Assembly (NCBI GenBank): GCA_948146395.1
Contig: OX411556.1
Coordinates: 1,488,001 to 1,552,000 of the forward strand
Source: Fragum whitleyi
Taxonomy: Eukaryota > Mollusca > Bivalvia > Cardiida > Cardiidae
Direction of reading: 5' to 3'
Length of the DNA stretch: 64,000 nt
The notes under the pieces are model-generated. The model made no database searches and was not told the DNA's origin. It worked only from the letters and a program-made list of their open reading frames with translations. The stretch's first letter is position 1, and every line of letters starts with the position of its first letter. The position numbers and the translations under genes are program-made. Positions 1-11,730 of the stretch are shown here, piece after piece.

Positions 1-213
1 GACTGATGCGCCCATGCATTCATACCCACATCGTCCCAAACACGCGCGTTCGCTAGCTATGCATGTGCGCTTGAAATTGACACCGGTTTCGATGCCGTCT
101 GATGCATCCGTCTGTGCGTTTATGCAGCATCCCTGACCCCTTGTTATTCGATTTAATAGTAATTATTTAATCCTGATTTAATGTTAAATATTTTGGGTAC
201 CCATTTTTCGATC
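1..213. repeat. Representative satellite monomer (213 bp)
   Basis: First unit, used here as the coordinate system for monomer positions. Positions 1-140 are GC-rich (77 of 140, 55%) and positions 141-213 are AT-rich (17 of 73, 23%), so composition changes sharply at position 140. The GC part carries three ATGCAT sites (14-19, 59-64, 102-107), GCTAGC (52-57), ACCGGT (82-87) and, in units with G at 44, ACGCGCGT (42-49). The AT part carries three ATTTAAT heptamers (151-157, 165-171, 176-182) and a dyad cluster (176-215). There are about 15 CpG dinucleotides per unit. I do not recognise the satellite family. Confidence 0.95.
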
Positions 214-215
214 GA
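176..215. repeat. Dyad-symmetry cluster of the monomer (first unit shown)
   Basis: Four dyads lie almost end to end. ATTTAA-TG-TTAAAT (176-189) is an inverted repeat with a 2-nt centre. AAATATTT (186-193), GGGTACCC (195-202) and TCGATCGA (208-215, crossing into the next unit) are perfect 8-bp palindromes. The cluster recurs in nearly every unit; point variants such as GGGAACCC near 5,101 or a TTGATCGA end near 3,833 break single members. It could be a binding site for a dimeric protein or a site of hairpin or cruciform formation. The sequence shows only the symmetry, not a function. Confidence 0.8.
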
Positions 216-639
216 CTGATGCGCCCATGCATTCATACCCACATCGCCCCAAACACGCGCGTTCGCTAGCTATGCATGTGCGCTTCAAATTCACACCGGT
301 TTCGATGCCGTCTGATGCATCCGTCTGTGCGTTTATGCAGCATCCCTGACCCCTTGTTATTCGATTTAATAGTAATTATTTTAATCCTGATTTAATGTTA
401 AATATTTTGGGTACCCATTTTCGATCGACTGATGCGCCCATGCATTCATACCCACATCGTCCCAAACACTCGCGTTCGCTAGCTATGCATGTGCGCTTCA
501 AATTGACACCGGTTTCGATGCCGTCTGATGCATCCGTCTGTGCGTTTATGCAGCATCCCTGACCCCTTGTTATTCGATTTAATAGTAATTATTTAATCCT
601 GATTTAATGTTAAATATTTTGGGTACCCATTTTTCGATC

Positions 640-1066
640 GACTGATGCGCCCATGCATTCATACCCACATCGTCCCAAACACGCGCGTTCGCTAGCTATG
701 CATGTGCGCTTCAAATTGACACCGGTTTCGATGCTTTCTGATGCATCCGTCTGTGCGTTTATGCAGCATCCCTGACCCCTTGTTATTCGATTTAATAGTA
801 ATTATTCAATCCTGATTTAATGTTAAATATTTTGGGTACCCATTTGTCGATCGACTGATGCGCCCATTCATTCATACCCACATCGCCCCAAACACGCGCG
901 TTCGCTAGCTATGCATGTGCACTTCAAATTGACACCGGTTTTGATGCCGTCTGATGCATCCGTCTGTGCGTTTATGCAGCATCCCTGACCCCTTGTTATT
1001 CGATTTAATAGTAATTATTTTAATCCTGATTTAATGTTAAATATTTTGGGTACCCATTTTTCGATC
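640..1066. repeat. Marker units with a distant copy 8,105 bp away
   Basis: This two-unit stretch carries a rare combination: ATTATTCAATCC (from 801), GTCGATCGAC at the unit end (846), CCATTCATTC instead of CCATGCATTC, TGCACTTC (919) and GGTTTTGATGCC. The same combination reappears 8,105 bp (38 units) to the right, starting near 8,745, with TCAATCC at 8911, GTCGATC at 8951 and TGCACTTC ending at 9030. Small private differences exist in each copy (for example GATGCTTTCTG only at 734). The two are best read as descendants of one ancestral pair of units copied or moved within the array. Confidence 0.75.
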
Positions 1067-2132
1067 GACTGATGCGCCCATGCATTCATACCCACATCGT
1101 CCCAAACACTCGCGTTCGCTAGCTATGCATGTGCGCTTCAAATTGACACCGGTTTCGATGCCGTCTGATGCATCCGTCTGTGCGTTTATGCAGCATCCCT
1201 GACCCCTTGTTATTCGATTTAATAGTAACTATTTAATCCTGATTTAATGTTAAATATTTTGGGTACCCATTTTTCGATCGACTGATGCGCCCATGCATTC
1301 ATACCCACATCGCCCCAAACACGCGCGTTCGCTAGCTATGCATGTGCGCTTCAAATTCACACCGGTTTCGATGCCGTCTGATGCATCCGTCTGTGCGTTT
1401 ATGCAGCATCCCTGACCCCTTGTTATTCGATTTAATAGTAATTATTTTAATCCTGATTTAATGTTAAATATTTTGGGTACCCATTTTTCGATCGACTGAT
1501 GCGCCCATGCATTCATACCCACATCGTCCCAAACACTCGCGTTTGCTAGCTATGCATGTGCGCTTCAAATTGACACCAGTTTTGATGCCGTCTGATGCAT
1601 CCGTCTGTGCGTTTATGCAGCATCCCTGACCCCTTGTTATTCGATTTAATAGTAATTATTTAATCCTGATTTAATGTTAAATATTTTGGGTACCCATTTT
1701 TCGATCGACTGATGCGCCCATGCATTCATACCCACATCGTCCCAAACACTCGCGTTCGCTAGCTATGCATGTGCGCTTCAAATTGACACCGGTTTCGATG
1801 CCGTCTGATGCATCCGTCTGTGCGTTTATGCAGCATCCCTGACCCCTTGTTATTCGATTTAATAGTAATTATTTAATCCTGATTTAATGTTAAATATTTT
1901 GGGTACCCATTTTTGATCGACTGATTTGCCCATGCATTCATACCCACATCGCCCCAAACACGCGCGTTCGCTAGCTATGTATGTGCGCTTCAAATTGACA
2001 CCGGCTTCGATGCCGTCTGATGCATCCGTCTGTGCGTTTATGCAGAATCCCTGACCCCTTGTTATTCGATTTAATAGTAATTATTTTAATCCTGATTTAA
2101 TGTTAGATATTTTGGGTACCCATTTTTCGATC

Positions 2133-4265
2133 GACTGATGCGCCCATGCATTCATACCAACATCGTCCCAAACACTCGCGTTCGCTAGCTATGCATGTGC
2201 GCTTCAAATTGACACCGGTTTCGATGCCGTCTGATGCATCCGTCTGTGCGTTTATGCAGCATCCCTGACCCCTTGTTATTCGATTTAATAGTAATTATTT
2301 AATCCTGATTTAATGTTAAATATTTTGGGTACCCATTTTTCGATCGACTGATGCGCCCATGCATTCATACCCACATCGTCCCAAACACTCGCGTTCGCTA
2401 GCTATGCGTGTGCGCTTCAAATTCACACCGGTTTCGATGCCGTCTGATGCATCCGTCTGTGCGTTTATGCAGCATCCCTGACCCCTTGTTATTCGATTTA
2501 ATAGTAATTATTTTAATCCTGATTTAATGTTAAATATTTTGGGTACCCATTTTTCGATCGACTGATGCGCCCATGCATTCATACCCACATCGTCCCAAAC
2601 ACTCGCGTTCGCTAGCTATGCATGTGCGCTTCAAATTGACACCGGTTTCGATGCCGTCTGATGCATCCGTCTGTGCGTTTATGCAGCATCCCTGACCCCT
2701 TGTTATTCGATTTAATAGTAATTATTTAATCCTGATTTAATGTTAAATATTTTGGGTACCCATTTTTCGATCGACTGATGCGCCCATGCATTCATACCCA
2801 CATCGTCCCAAACACGCGCGTTCGCTAGCTATGCATGTGCGCTTCAAATTGACACCGGTTTCGATGCCGTCTGATGCATCCGTCTGTGCGTTTATGCAGC
2901 ATCCCTGACCCCTTGTTATTCGATTTAATAGTAATTATTTAATCCTGATTTAATGTTAAATATTTTGGGTACCCATTTTTCGATCGACTGATGCGCCCAT
3001 GCATTCATACCCACATCGCCCCAAACACGCGCGTTCGCTAGCTATGCATGTGCGCTTCAAATTGACACCGGTTTCGATGCCGTCTGATGCATCCGTCTGT
3101 GCGTTTATGCAGTATCCCTGACCCCTTGTTATTCGATTTAATAGTAATTATTTAATCCTGATTTAATGTTAAATATTTTGGGTACCCATTTTTCGATCGA
3201 CTGATGCGCCCATTCATTCATACCCACATCGCCCCAAACACGCGCGTTCGCTAGCTATGCATGTGCGCTTCAAATTCACACCGGTTTCGATGCCGTCTGA
3301 TGCATCCGTCTGTGCGTTTATGCAGCATCCCTGACCCCTTGTTATTCGATTTAATAGTAATTATTTTAATCCTGATTTAATGTTAAATATTTTGGGTACC
3401 CATTTTTCGATCGACTGATGCGCCCATGCATTCATACCCACATCGTCCCAAACACTCGCGTTTGCTAGCTTTGCATGTGCGCTTCAAATTGACACCAGTT
3501 TCGATGCCGTCTGATGCATCCGTCTGTGCGTTTATGCAGCATCCCTGACCCCTTGTTATTCGATTTAATAGTAATTATTTAATCCTGATTTAATGTTAAA
3601 TATTTTGGGTACCCATTTTTCGATCGACTGATGCGCCCATGCATTCATACCCACATCGTCCCAAACACTCGCGTTCGCTAGCTATGCATGTGCGCTTCAA
3701 ATTGACACCGGTTTCGATGCCGTCTGATGCATCCGTCTGTGCGTTTATGCAGCATCCCTGACCCCTTGTTATTCGATTTAATAGTAATTATTTAATCCTG
3801 ATTTAACGTTAAATATTTTGGGTACCCATTTTTTGATCGACTGATGCGCCCATGCATTCATACCCACATCGCCCCAAACACGCGCGTTCGCTAGCTATGT
3901 ATGTGCGCTTCAAATTGACACCGGCTTCGATGCCGTCTGATGCATCCGTCTGTGCGTTTATGCAGAATCCCTGACCCCTTGTTATTCGATTTAATAGTAA
4001 TTATTTTAATCCTGATTTAATGTTAGATATTTTGGGTACCCATTTTTCGATCGACTGATGCGCCCATGCATTCATACCAACATCGTCCCAAACACTCGCT
4101 TTCGCTAGCTATGCATGTGCGCTTCAAATTGACACCGGTTTCGATGCCGTCTGATGCATCCGTCTGTGCGTTTATGCAGCATCCCTGACCCCTTGTTATT
4201 CGATTTAATAGTAATTATTTAATCCTGATTTAATGTTAAATATTTTGGGTACCCATTTTTCGATC
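2133..4265. repeat. 10-unit block, copy 1 (repeats 3,412 bp to the right)
   Basis: Ten units whose rare markers recur at an exact 3,412-bp offset (16 units): TTCATACCAAC 2151/5563, GCTATGCGTG 2401/5813, AGTATCCCTG 3111/6523, GTTTGCTAGCTTTGC 3460/6872, ATTTAACGTT 3801/7213, CTAGCTATGTATG 3891/7303 and TGTTAGATAT 4021/7433. The match stops at about 2,110-2,150 on the left (GTTAGATAT at 2106 has no partner) and about 4,310 on the right (GCTATGCATG versus GCTATGCGTG). Related but rearranged units lie between the two copies, for example GCTATGCG at 4743. Confidence 0.85.
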
Positions 4266-5544
4266 GACTGATGCGCCCATGCATTCATACCCACATCGTC
4301 CCAAACACTCGCGTTCGCTAGCTATGCATGTGCGCTTCAAATTGACACCGGTTTCGATGCCGTCTGATGCATCCGTCTGTGCGTTTATGCAGCATCCCTG
4401 ACCCCTTGTTATTCGATTTAATAGTAATTATTTAATCCTGATTTAATGTTAAATATTTTGGGTACCCATTTTTGATCGACTGATTTGCCCATGCATTCAT
4501 ACCCACATCGCCCCAAACACGCGCGTTCGCTAGCTATGTATGTGCGCTTCAAATTGACACCGGTTTCGATGCCGTCTGATGCATCCGTCTGTGCGTTTAT
4601 GCAGCATCCCTGACCCCTTGTTATTCGATTTAATAGTAATTATTTAATCCTGATTTAATGTTAAATATTTTGGGTACCCATTTTTCGATCGACTGATGCG
4701 CCCATGCATTCATACCCACATCGTCCCAAACACTCGCGTTCGCTAGCTATGCGTGTGCGCTTCAAATTCACACCGGTTTCGATGCCGTCTGATGCATCCG
4801 TCTGTGCGTTTATGCAGCATCCCTGACCCCTTGTTATTCGATTTAATAGTAATTATTTTAATCCTGATTTAATGTTAAATATTTTGGGTACCCATTTTTC
4901 GATCGACTGATGCGCCCATGCATTCATACCCACATCGTCCCAAACACTCGCGTTCGCTAGCTATGCATGTGCGCTTCAAATTGACACCGGTTTCGATGCC
5001 GTCTGATGCATCCGTCTGTGCGTTTATGCAGCATCCCTGACCCCTTGTTATTCGATTTAATAGTAATTATTTAATCCTGATTTAATGTTAAATATTTTGG
5101 GAACCCATTTTTCGATCGACTGATGCGCCCATGCATTCATACCCACATCGTCCCAAACACGCGCGTTCGCTAGCTATGCATGTGCGCTTCAAATTGACAC
5201 CGGTTTCGATGCCGTCTGATGCATCCGTCTGTGCGTTTATGCAGCATCCCTGACCCCTTGTTATTCGATTTAATAGTAATTATTTAATCCTGATTTAATG
5301 TTAAATATTTTGGGTACCCATTTTTCGATCGACTGATGCGCCCATTCATTCATACCCACATCGCCCCAAACACGCGCGTTCGCTAGCTATGCATGTGCGC
5401 TTCAAATTCACACCGGTTTCGATGCCGTCTGATGCATCCGTCTGTGCGTTTATGCAGCATCCCTGACCCCTTGTTATTCGATTTAATAGTAATTATTTTA
5501 ATCCTGATTTAATGTTAAATATTTTGGGTACCCATTTTTCGATC

Positions 5545-7677
5545 GACTGATGCGCCCATGCATTCATACCAACATCGTCCCAAACACTCGCGTTCGTTAG
5601 CTATGCATGTGCGCTTCAAATTGACACCGGTTTCGATGCCGTCTGATGCATCCGTCTGTGCGTTTATGCAGCATCCCTGACCCCTTGTTATTCGATTTAA
5701 TAGTAATTATTTAATCCTGATTTAATGTTAAATATTTTGGGTACCCATTTTTCGATCGACTGATGCGCCCATGCATTCATACCCACATCGTCCCAAACAC
5801 TCGCGTTCGCTAGCTATGCGTGTGCGCTTCAAATTCACACCGGTTTCGATGCCGTCTGATGCATCCGTCTGTGCGTTTATGCAGCATCCCTGACCCCTTG
5901 TTATTCGATTTAATAGTAATTATTTTAATCCTGATTTAATGTTAAATATTTTGGGTACCCATTTTTCGATCGACTGATGCGCCCATGCATTCATACCCAC
6001 ATCGTCCCAAACACTCGCGTTCGCTAGCTATGCATGTGCGCTTCAAATTGACACCGGTTTCGATGCCGTCTGATGCATCCGTCTGTGCGTTTATGCAGCA
6101 TCCCTGACCCCTTGTTATTCGATTTAATAGTAATTATTTAATCCTGATTTAATGTTAAATATTTTGGGTACCCATTTTTCGATCGACTGATGCGCCCATG
6201 CATTCATACCCACATCGTCCCAAACACGCGCGTTCGCTAGCTATGCATGTGCGCTTCAAATTGACACCGGTTTCGATGCCGTCTGATGCATCCGTCTGTG
6301 CGTTTATGCAGCATCCCTGACCCCTTGTTATTCGATTTAATAGTAATTATTTAATCCTGATTTAATGTTAAATATTTTGGGTACCCATTTTTCGATCGAC
6401 TGATGCGCCCATGCATTCATACCCACATCGCCCCAAACACGCGCGTTCGCTAGCTATGCATGTGCGCTTCAAATTGACACCGGTTTCGATGCCGTCTGAT
6501 GCATCCGTCTGTGCGTTTATGCAGTATCCCTGACCCCTTGTTATTCGATTTAATAGTAATTATTTAATCCTGATTTAATGTTAAATATTTTGGGTACCCA
6601 TTTTTCGATCGACTGATGCGCCCATTCATTCATACCCACATCGCCCCAAACACGCGCGTTCGCTAGCTATGCATGTGCGCTTCAAATTCACACCGGTTTC
6701 GATGCCGTCTGATGCATCCGTCTGTGCGTTTATGCAGCATCCCTGACCCCTTGTTATTCGATTTAATAGTAATTATTTTAATCCTGATTTAATGTTAAAT
6801 ATTTTGGGTACCCATTTTTCGATCGACTGATGCGCCCATGCATTCATACCCACATCGTCCCAAACACTCGCGTTTGCTAGCTTTGCATGTGCGCTTCAAA
6901 TTGACACCAGTTTCGATGCCGTCTGATGCATCCGTCTGTGCGTTTATGCAGCATCCCTGACCCCTTGTTATTCGATTTAATAGTAATTATTTAATCCTGA
7001 TTTAATGTTAAATATTTTGGGTACCCATTTTTCGATCGACTGATGCGCCCATGCATTCATACCCACATCGTCCCAAACACTCGCGTTCGCTAGCTATGCA
7101 TGTGCGCTTCAAATTGACACCGGTTTCGATGCCGTCTGATGCATCCGTCTGTGCGTTTATGCAGCATCCCTGACCCCTTGTTATTCGATTTAATAGTAAT
7201 TATTTAATCCTGATTTAACGTTAAATATTTTGGGTACCCATTTTTTGATCGACTGATGCGCCCATGCATTCATACCCACATCGCCCCAAACACGCGCGTT
7301 CGCTAGCTATGTATGTGCGCTTCAAATTGACACCGGCTTCGATGCCGTCTGATGCATCCGTCTGTGCGTTTATGCAGAATCCCTGACCCCTTGTTATTCG
7401 ATTTAATAGTAATTATTTTAATCCTGATTTAATGTTAGATATTTTGGGTACCCATTTTTCGATCGACTGATGCGCCCATGCATTCATACCAACATCGTCC
7501 CAAACACTCGCGTTCGCTAGCTATGCATGTGCGCTTCAAATTGACACCGGTTTCGATGCCGTCTGATGCATCCGTCTGTGCGTTTATGCAGCATCCCTGA
7601 CCCCTTGTTATTCGATTTAATAGTAATTATTTAATCCTGATTTAATGTTAAATATTTTGGGTACCCATTTTTCGATC
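5545..7677. repeat. 10-unit block, copy 2
   Basis: Partner of 2133-4265 at +3,412 bp. Very few private differences are seen by eye: GTTCGTTAGC near 5594 here and ACTCGCTTTCGC near 4096 in copy 1. Divergence is much lower than between neighbouring units inside either block, so the block was copied as a unit and recently compared with the age of the monomer variants. Confidence 0.85.
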
Positions 7678-8744
7678 GACTGATGCGCCCATGCATTCAT
7701 ACCCACATCGTCCCAAACACTCGTGTTCGCTAGCTATGCGTGTGCGCTTCAAATTCACACCGGTTTCGATGCCGTCTGATGCATCCGTCTGTGCGTTTAT
7801 GCAGCATCCCTGACCCCTTGTTATTCGATTTAATAGTAATTATTTTAATCCTGATTTAATGTTAAATATTTTGGGTACCCATTTTTCGATCGACTGATGC
7901 GCCCATGCATTCATACCCACATCGTCCCAAACACTCGCGTTCGCTAGCTATGCATGTGCGCTTCAAATTGACACCGGTTTCGATGCCGTCTGATGCATCC
8001 GTCTGTGCGTTTATGCAGCATCCCTGACCCCTTGTTATTCGATTTAATAGTAATTATTTAATCCTGATTTAATGTTAAATATTTTGGGTACGCATTTTTC
8101 GATCGACTGATGCGCCCATGCATTCATACCCACATCGTCCCAAACACTCGCGTTCGCTAGCTATGCATGTGCGCTTCAAATTGACACCGGTTTCGATGCC
8201 GTCTGATGCATCCGTCTGTGCGTTTATGCAGCATCCCTGACCCCTTGTTATTCGATTTAATAGTAATTATTTAATCCTGATTTAATGTTAAATATTTTGG
8301 GTACCCATTTTTCGATCGACTGATGCGCCCATGCATTCATACCCACATCGCCCCAAACACGCGCGTTCGCTAGCTATGCATGTGCGCTTCAAATTGACAC
8401 CGGTTTCGATGCCGTCTGATGCATCCGTCTGTGCGTTTATGCAGCATCCCTGACCCCTTGTTATTCGATTTAATAGTAATTATTTTAATCCTGATTTAAT
8501 GTTAAATATTTTGGGTACCCATTTTTCGATCGACTGATGCGCCCATGCATTCATACCCACATCGTCCCAAACACTCGCGTTCGCTAGCTATGCATGTGCG
8601 CTTCAAATTGACACCGGTTTCGATGCCGTCTGATGCATCCGTCTGTGCGTTTATGCAGCATCCCTGACCCCTTGTTATTCGATTTAATAGTAATTATTTA
8701 ATCCTGATTTAATGTTAATTATTTTGGGTACCCATTTTTCGATC

Positions 8745-9172
8745 GACTGATGCGCCCATGCATTCATACCCACATCGTCCCAAACACGCGCGTTCGCTAG
8801 CTATGCATGTGCGCTTCAAATTGACACCGGTTTCGATGCCGTCTGATGCATCCGTCTGTGCGTTTATGCAGCATCCCTGACCCCTTGTTATTCGATTTAA
8901 TAGTAATTATTCAATCCTGATTTAATGTTAAATATTTTGGGTACCCATTTGTCGATCGACTGATGCGCCCATTCAGTCATACCCACATCGCCCCAAACAC
9001 GCGCGTTCGCTAGCTATGCATGTGCACTTCAAATTGACACCGGTTTTGATGCCGTCTGATGCATCAGTCTGTGCGTTTATGCAGCATCCCTGACCCCTTG
9101 TTATTCGATTTAATAGTAATTATTTAATCCTGATTTAATGTTAAATATTTTGGGTACCCATTTTTCGATCGA
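8745..9172. repeat. Second copy of the marker units from 640-1066
   Basis: Three rare markers align with the left copy at exactly 8,105 bp (TCAATCC 806 to 8911, GTCGA 846 to 8951, ACTTC 921 to 9026), and GGTTTTGATGCC also recurs. Private changes in this copy include CCATTCAGTC and GATGCATCAGTC. The copy therefore accumulated its own mutations after the duplication. Confidence 0.75.
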
Positions 9173-11730
9173 CTGATGCGCCCATGCATTCATACCCACA
9201 TCGCCCCAAACACGCGCGTTCGCTAGCTATGCATGTGCGCTTCAAATTGACACCGGTTTCGATGCCGTCTTATGCATCCGTCTGTGCGTTTATGCAGCAT
9301 CCCTGACCCCTTGTTATTCGATTTAATAGTAATTATTTTAATCCTGATTTAATGTTAAATATTTTGGGTACCCATTTTTCGATCGACTGATGCGCCCATG
9401 CATTCATACCCACATCGTCCCAAACACTCGCGTTCGCTAGCTATGCATGTGCGCTTCAAATTGACACCGGTTTCGATGCCGTCTGATGCATCCGTCTGTG
9501 CGTTTATGCAGCATCCCTGACCCCTTGTTATTCGATTTAATAGTAATTATTTAATCCTGATTTAATGTTAAATATTTTGGGTACCCATTTTTCGATCGAC
9601 TGATGCGCCCATGCATTCATACCCACATCGTCCCAAACACTCGCGTTCGCTAGCTATGCGTGTGCGCTTCAAATTGACACCGGTTTCGATGCCGTCTGAT
9701 GCATCCGTCTGTGCGTTTATGCAGCATCCCTGACCCCTTGTTATTCGATTTAATAGTAATTATTTAATCCTGATTTAATGTTAAATATTTTGGGTACCCA
9801 TTTTTCGATCGACTGATGCGCCCATGCATTCATACCCACATCGCCCCAAACACGCGCGTTCGCTAGCTATGCATGTGCGCTTCAAATTGACACCGGTTTC
9901 GATGCCGTCTGATGCATCCGTCTGTGCGTTTATGCAGCATCCCTGACCCCTTGTTATTCGATTTAATAGTAATTATTTAATCCTGATTTAATGTTAAATA
10001 TTTTGGGTACCCATTTTTCGATCGACTGATGCGCCCATGCATTCATACCCACATCGCCCCAAACACTCGCGTTCGCTAGCTATGCATGTGCGCTTCAAAT
10101 TGACACCGGTTTCGATGCCGTCTGATGCATCCGTCTGTGCGTTTATGCAGCATCCCTGACCCCTTGTTATTCGATTTAATAGTAATTATTTAATCCTGAT
10201 TTAATGTTAAATATTTCGGGTACCCATTTTTCGATCGACTGATGCGCCCATGCATTCATACCCACAGCGCCTCAAACACGCGCGTTCGCTAGCTATGCAT
10301 GTGCGCTTTAAATTGACACCGGTTTCGATGCCGTCTGATGCATCCGTCTGTGCGTTTATGCAGCATCCCTGACCCCTTGTTATTCGATTTAATAGTAATT
10401 ATTTAATCCTGATTTAATGTTAAATATTTTGGGTACCCATTTTTCGATCGACTGATGCGCCCATGCATTCATACCCACATCGTCCCAAACACTCGCGTTC
10501 GCTAGCTAGGCATGTGCGCTTTAAATTGACACCGGTTTCGATGCCGTCTGATGCATCCGTCTGTGCGTTTATGCAGCATCCCTGACCTCTTGTTATTCGA
10601 TTTAATAGTAATTATTTTAATCCTGATTTAATGTTAAATATTTTGGGTACCCATTTTTCGATCGACTGATGCGCCCATGCATTCATACCCACATCGTCCC
10701 AAACACTCGCGTTCGCTAGCTATGCATGTGCGCTTCAAATTGACACCGGTTTCGATGCCGTCTGATGCATCCGTCTGTGCGTTTATGCAGCATCCCTGAC
10801 CCCTTGTTATTCGATTTAATAGTAATTATTTTAATCCTGATTTAATGTTAAATATTTTGGGTACCCATTTTTCGATCGACTGATGCGCCCATGCATTCAT
10901 ACCCACATCGTCCCAAACACTCGCGTTCGCTAGCTATGCATGTGCGCTTCAAATTGACACCGGTTTCGATGCCGTCTGATGCATCCGTCTGTGCGTTTAT
11001 GCAGCATCCCTGACCCCTTGTTATTCGATTTAATAGTAATTATTTCATCCTGATTTAATGTTAAATATTTTGGGTACCCATTTTTCGATCGACTGATGCG
11101 CCCATGCATTCATACCCACATCGCCCCAAACACACGCGTTCGCTAGCTATGCATGTGCGCTTCAAATTGACACCGGTTTCGATGCCGTCTGATGCATCCG
11201 TCTGTGCGTTTATGCAGCATCCCTGACCCCTTGTTATTCGATTTAATAGTAATTATTTTAATCCTGATTTAATGTTAAATAATTTGGGTACCCATTTTTC
11301 GATCGACTGACGCGCCCATGCATTCATACCCACATCGTCCCAAACACTCGCGTTCGCTAGCTATGCATGTGCGCTTCAAATTGACACCGGTTTCGATGCC
11401 GTCTGATGCATCCGTCTTTGCGTTTATGCAGCATCCCTGACCCCTTGTTATTCGATTTAATAGTTATTATTTAATCCTGATTTAATGTTAAATATTTTGG
11501 GTACCCATTTTTCGATCGACTGATGCGCCCATGCATTCATACCCACATCGTCCCAAACACTCGCGTTCGCTAGCTATGCATGTGCGCTTCAAATTGACAC
11601 CGGTTTCGATGCCGTCTGATGCATCCGTCTGTGCGTTTATGCAGCATCCCTGACCCCTTGTTATTCGATTTAATAGTAATTATTTAATCCTGATTTAATG
11701 TTAAATATTTTGGGTACCCATTTGTCGATC

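Noticed and set aside
1..213. CENP-B box in the monomer
   Set aside because: TTCGATCGA at the unit junction matches only the first half of the NTTCGNNNNANNCGGGN pattern; no CGGG follows at the needed spacing on either strand that I could find.
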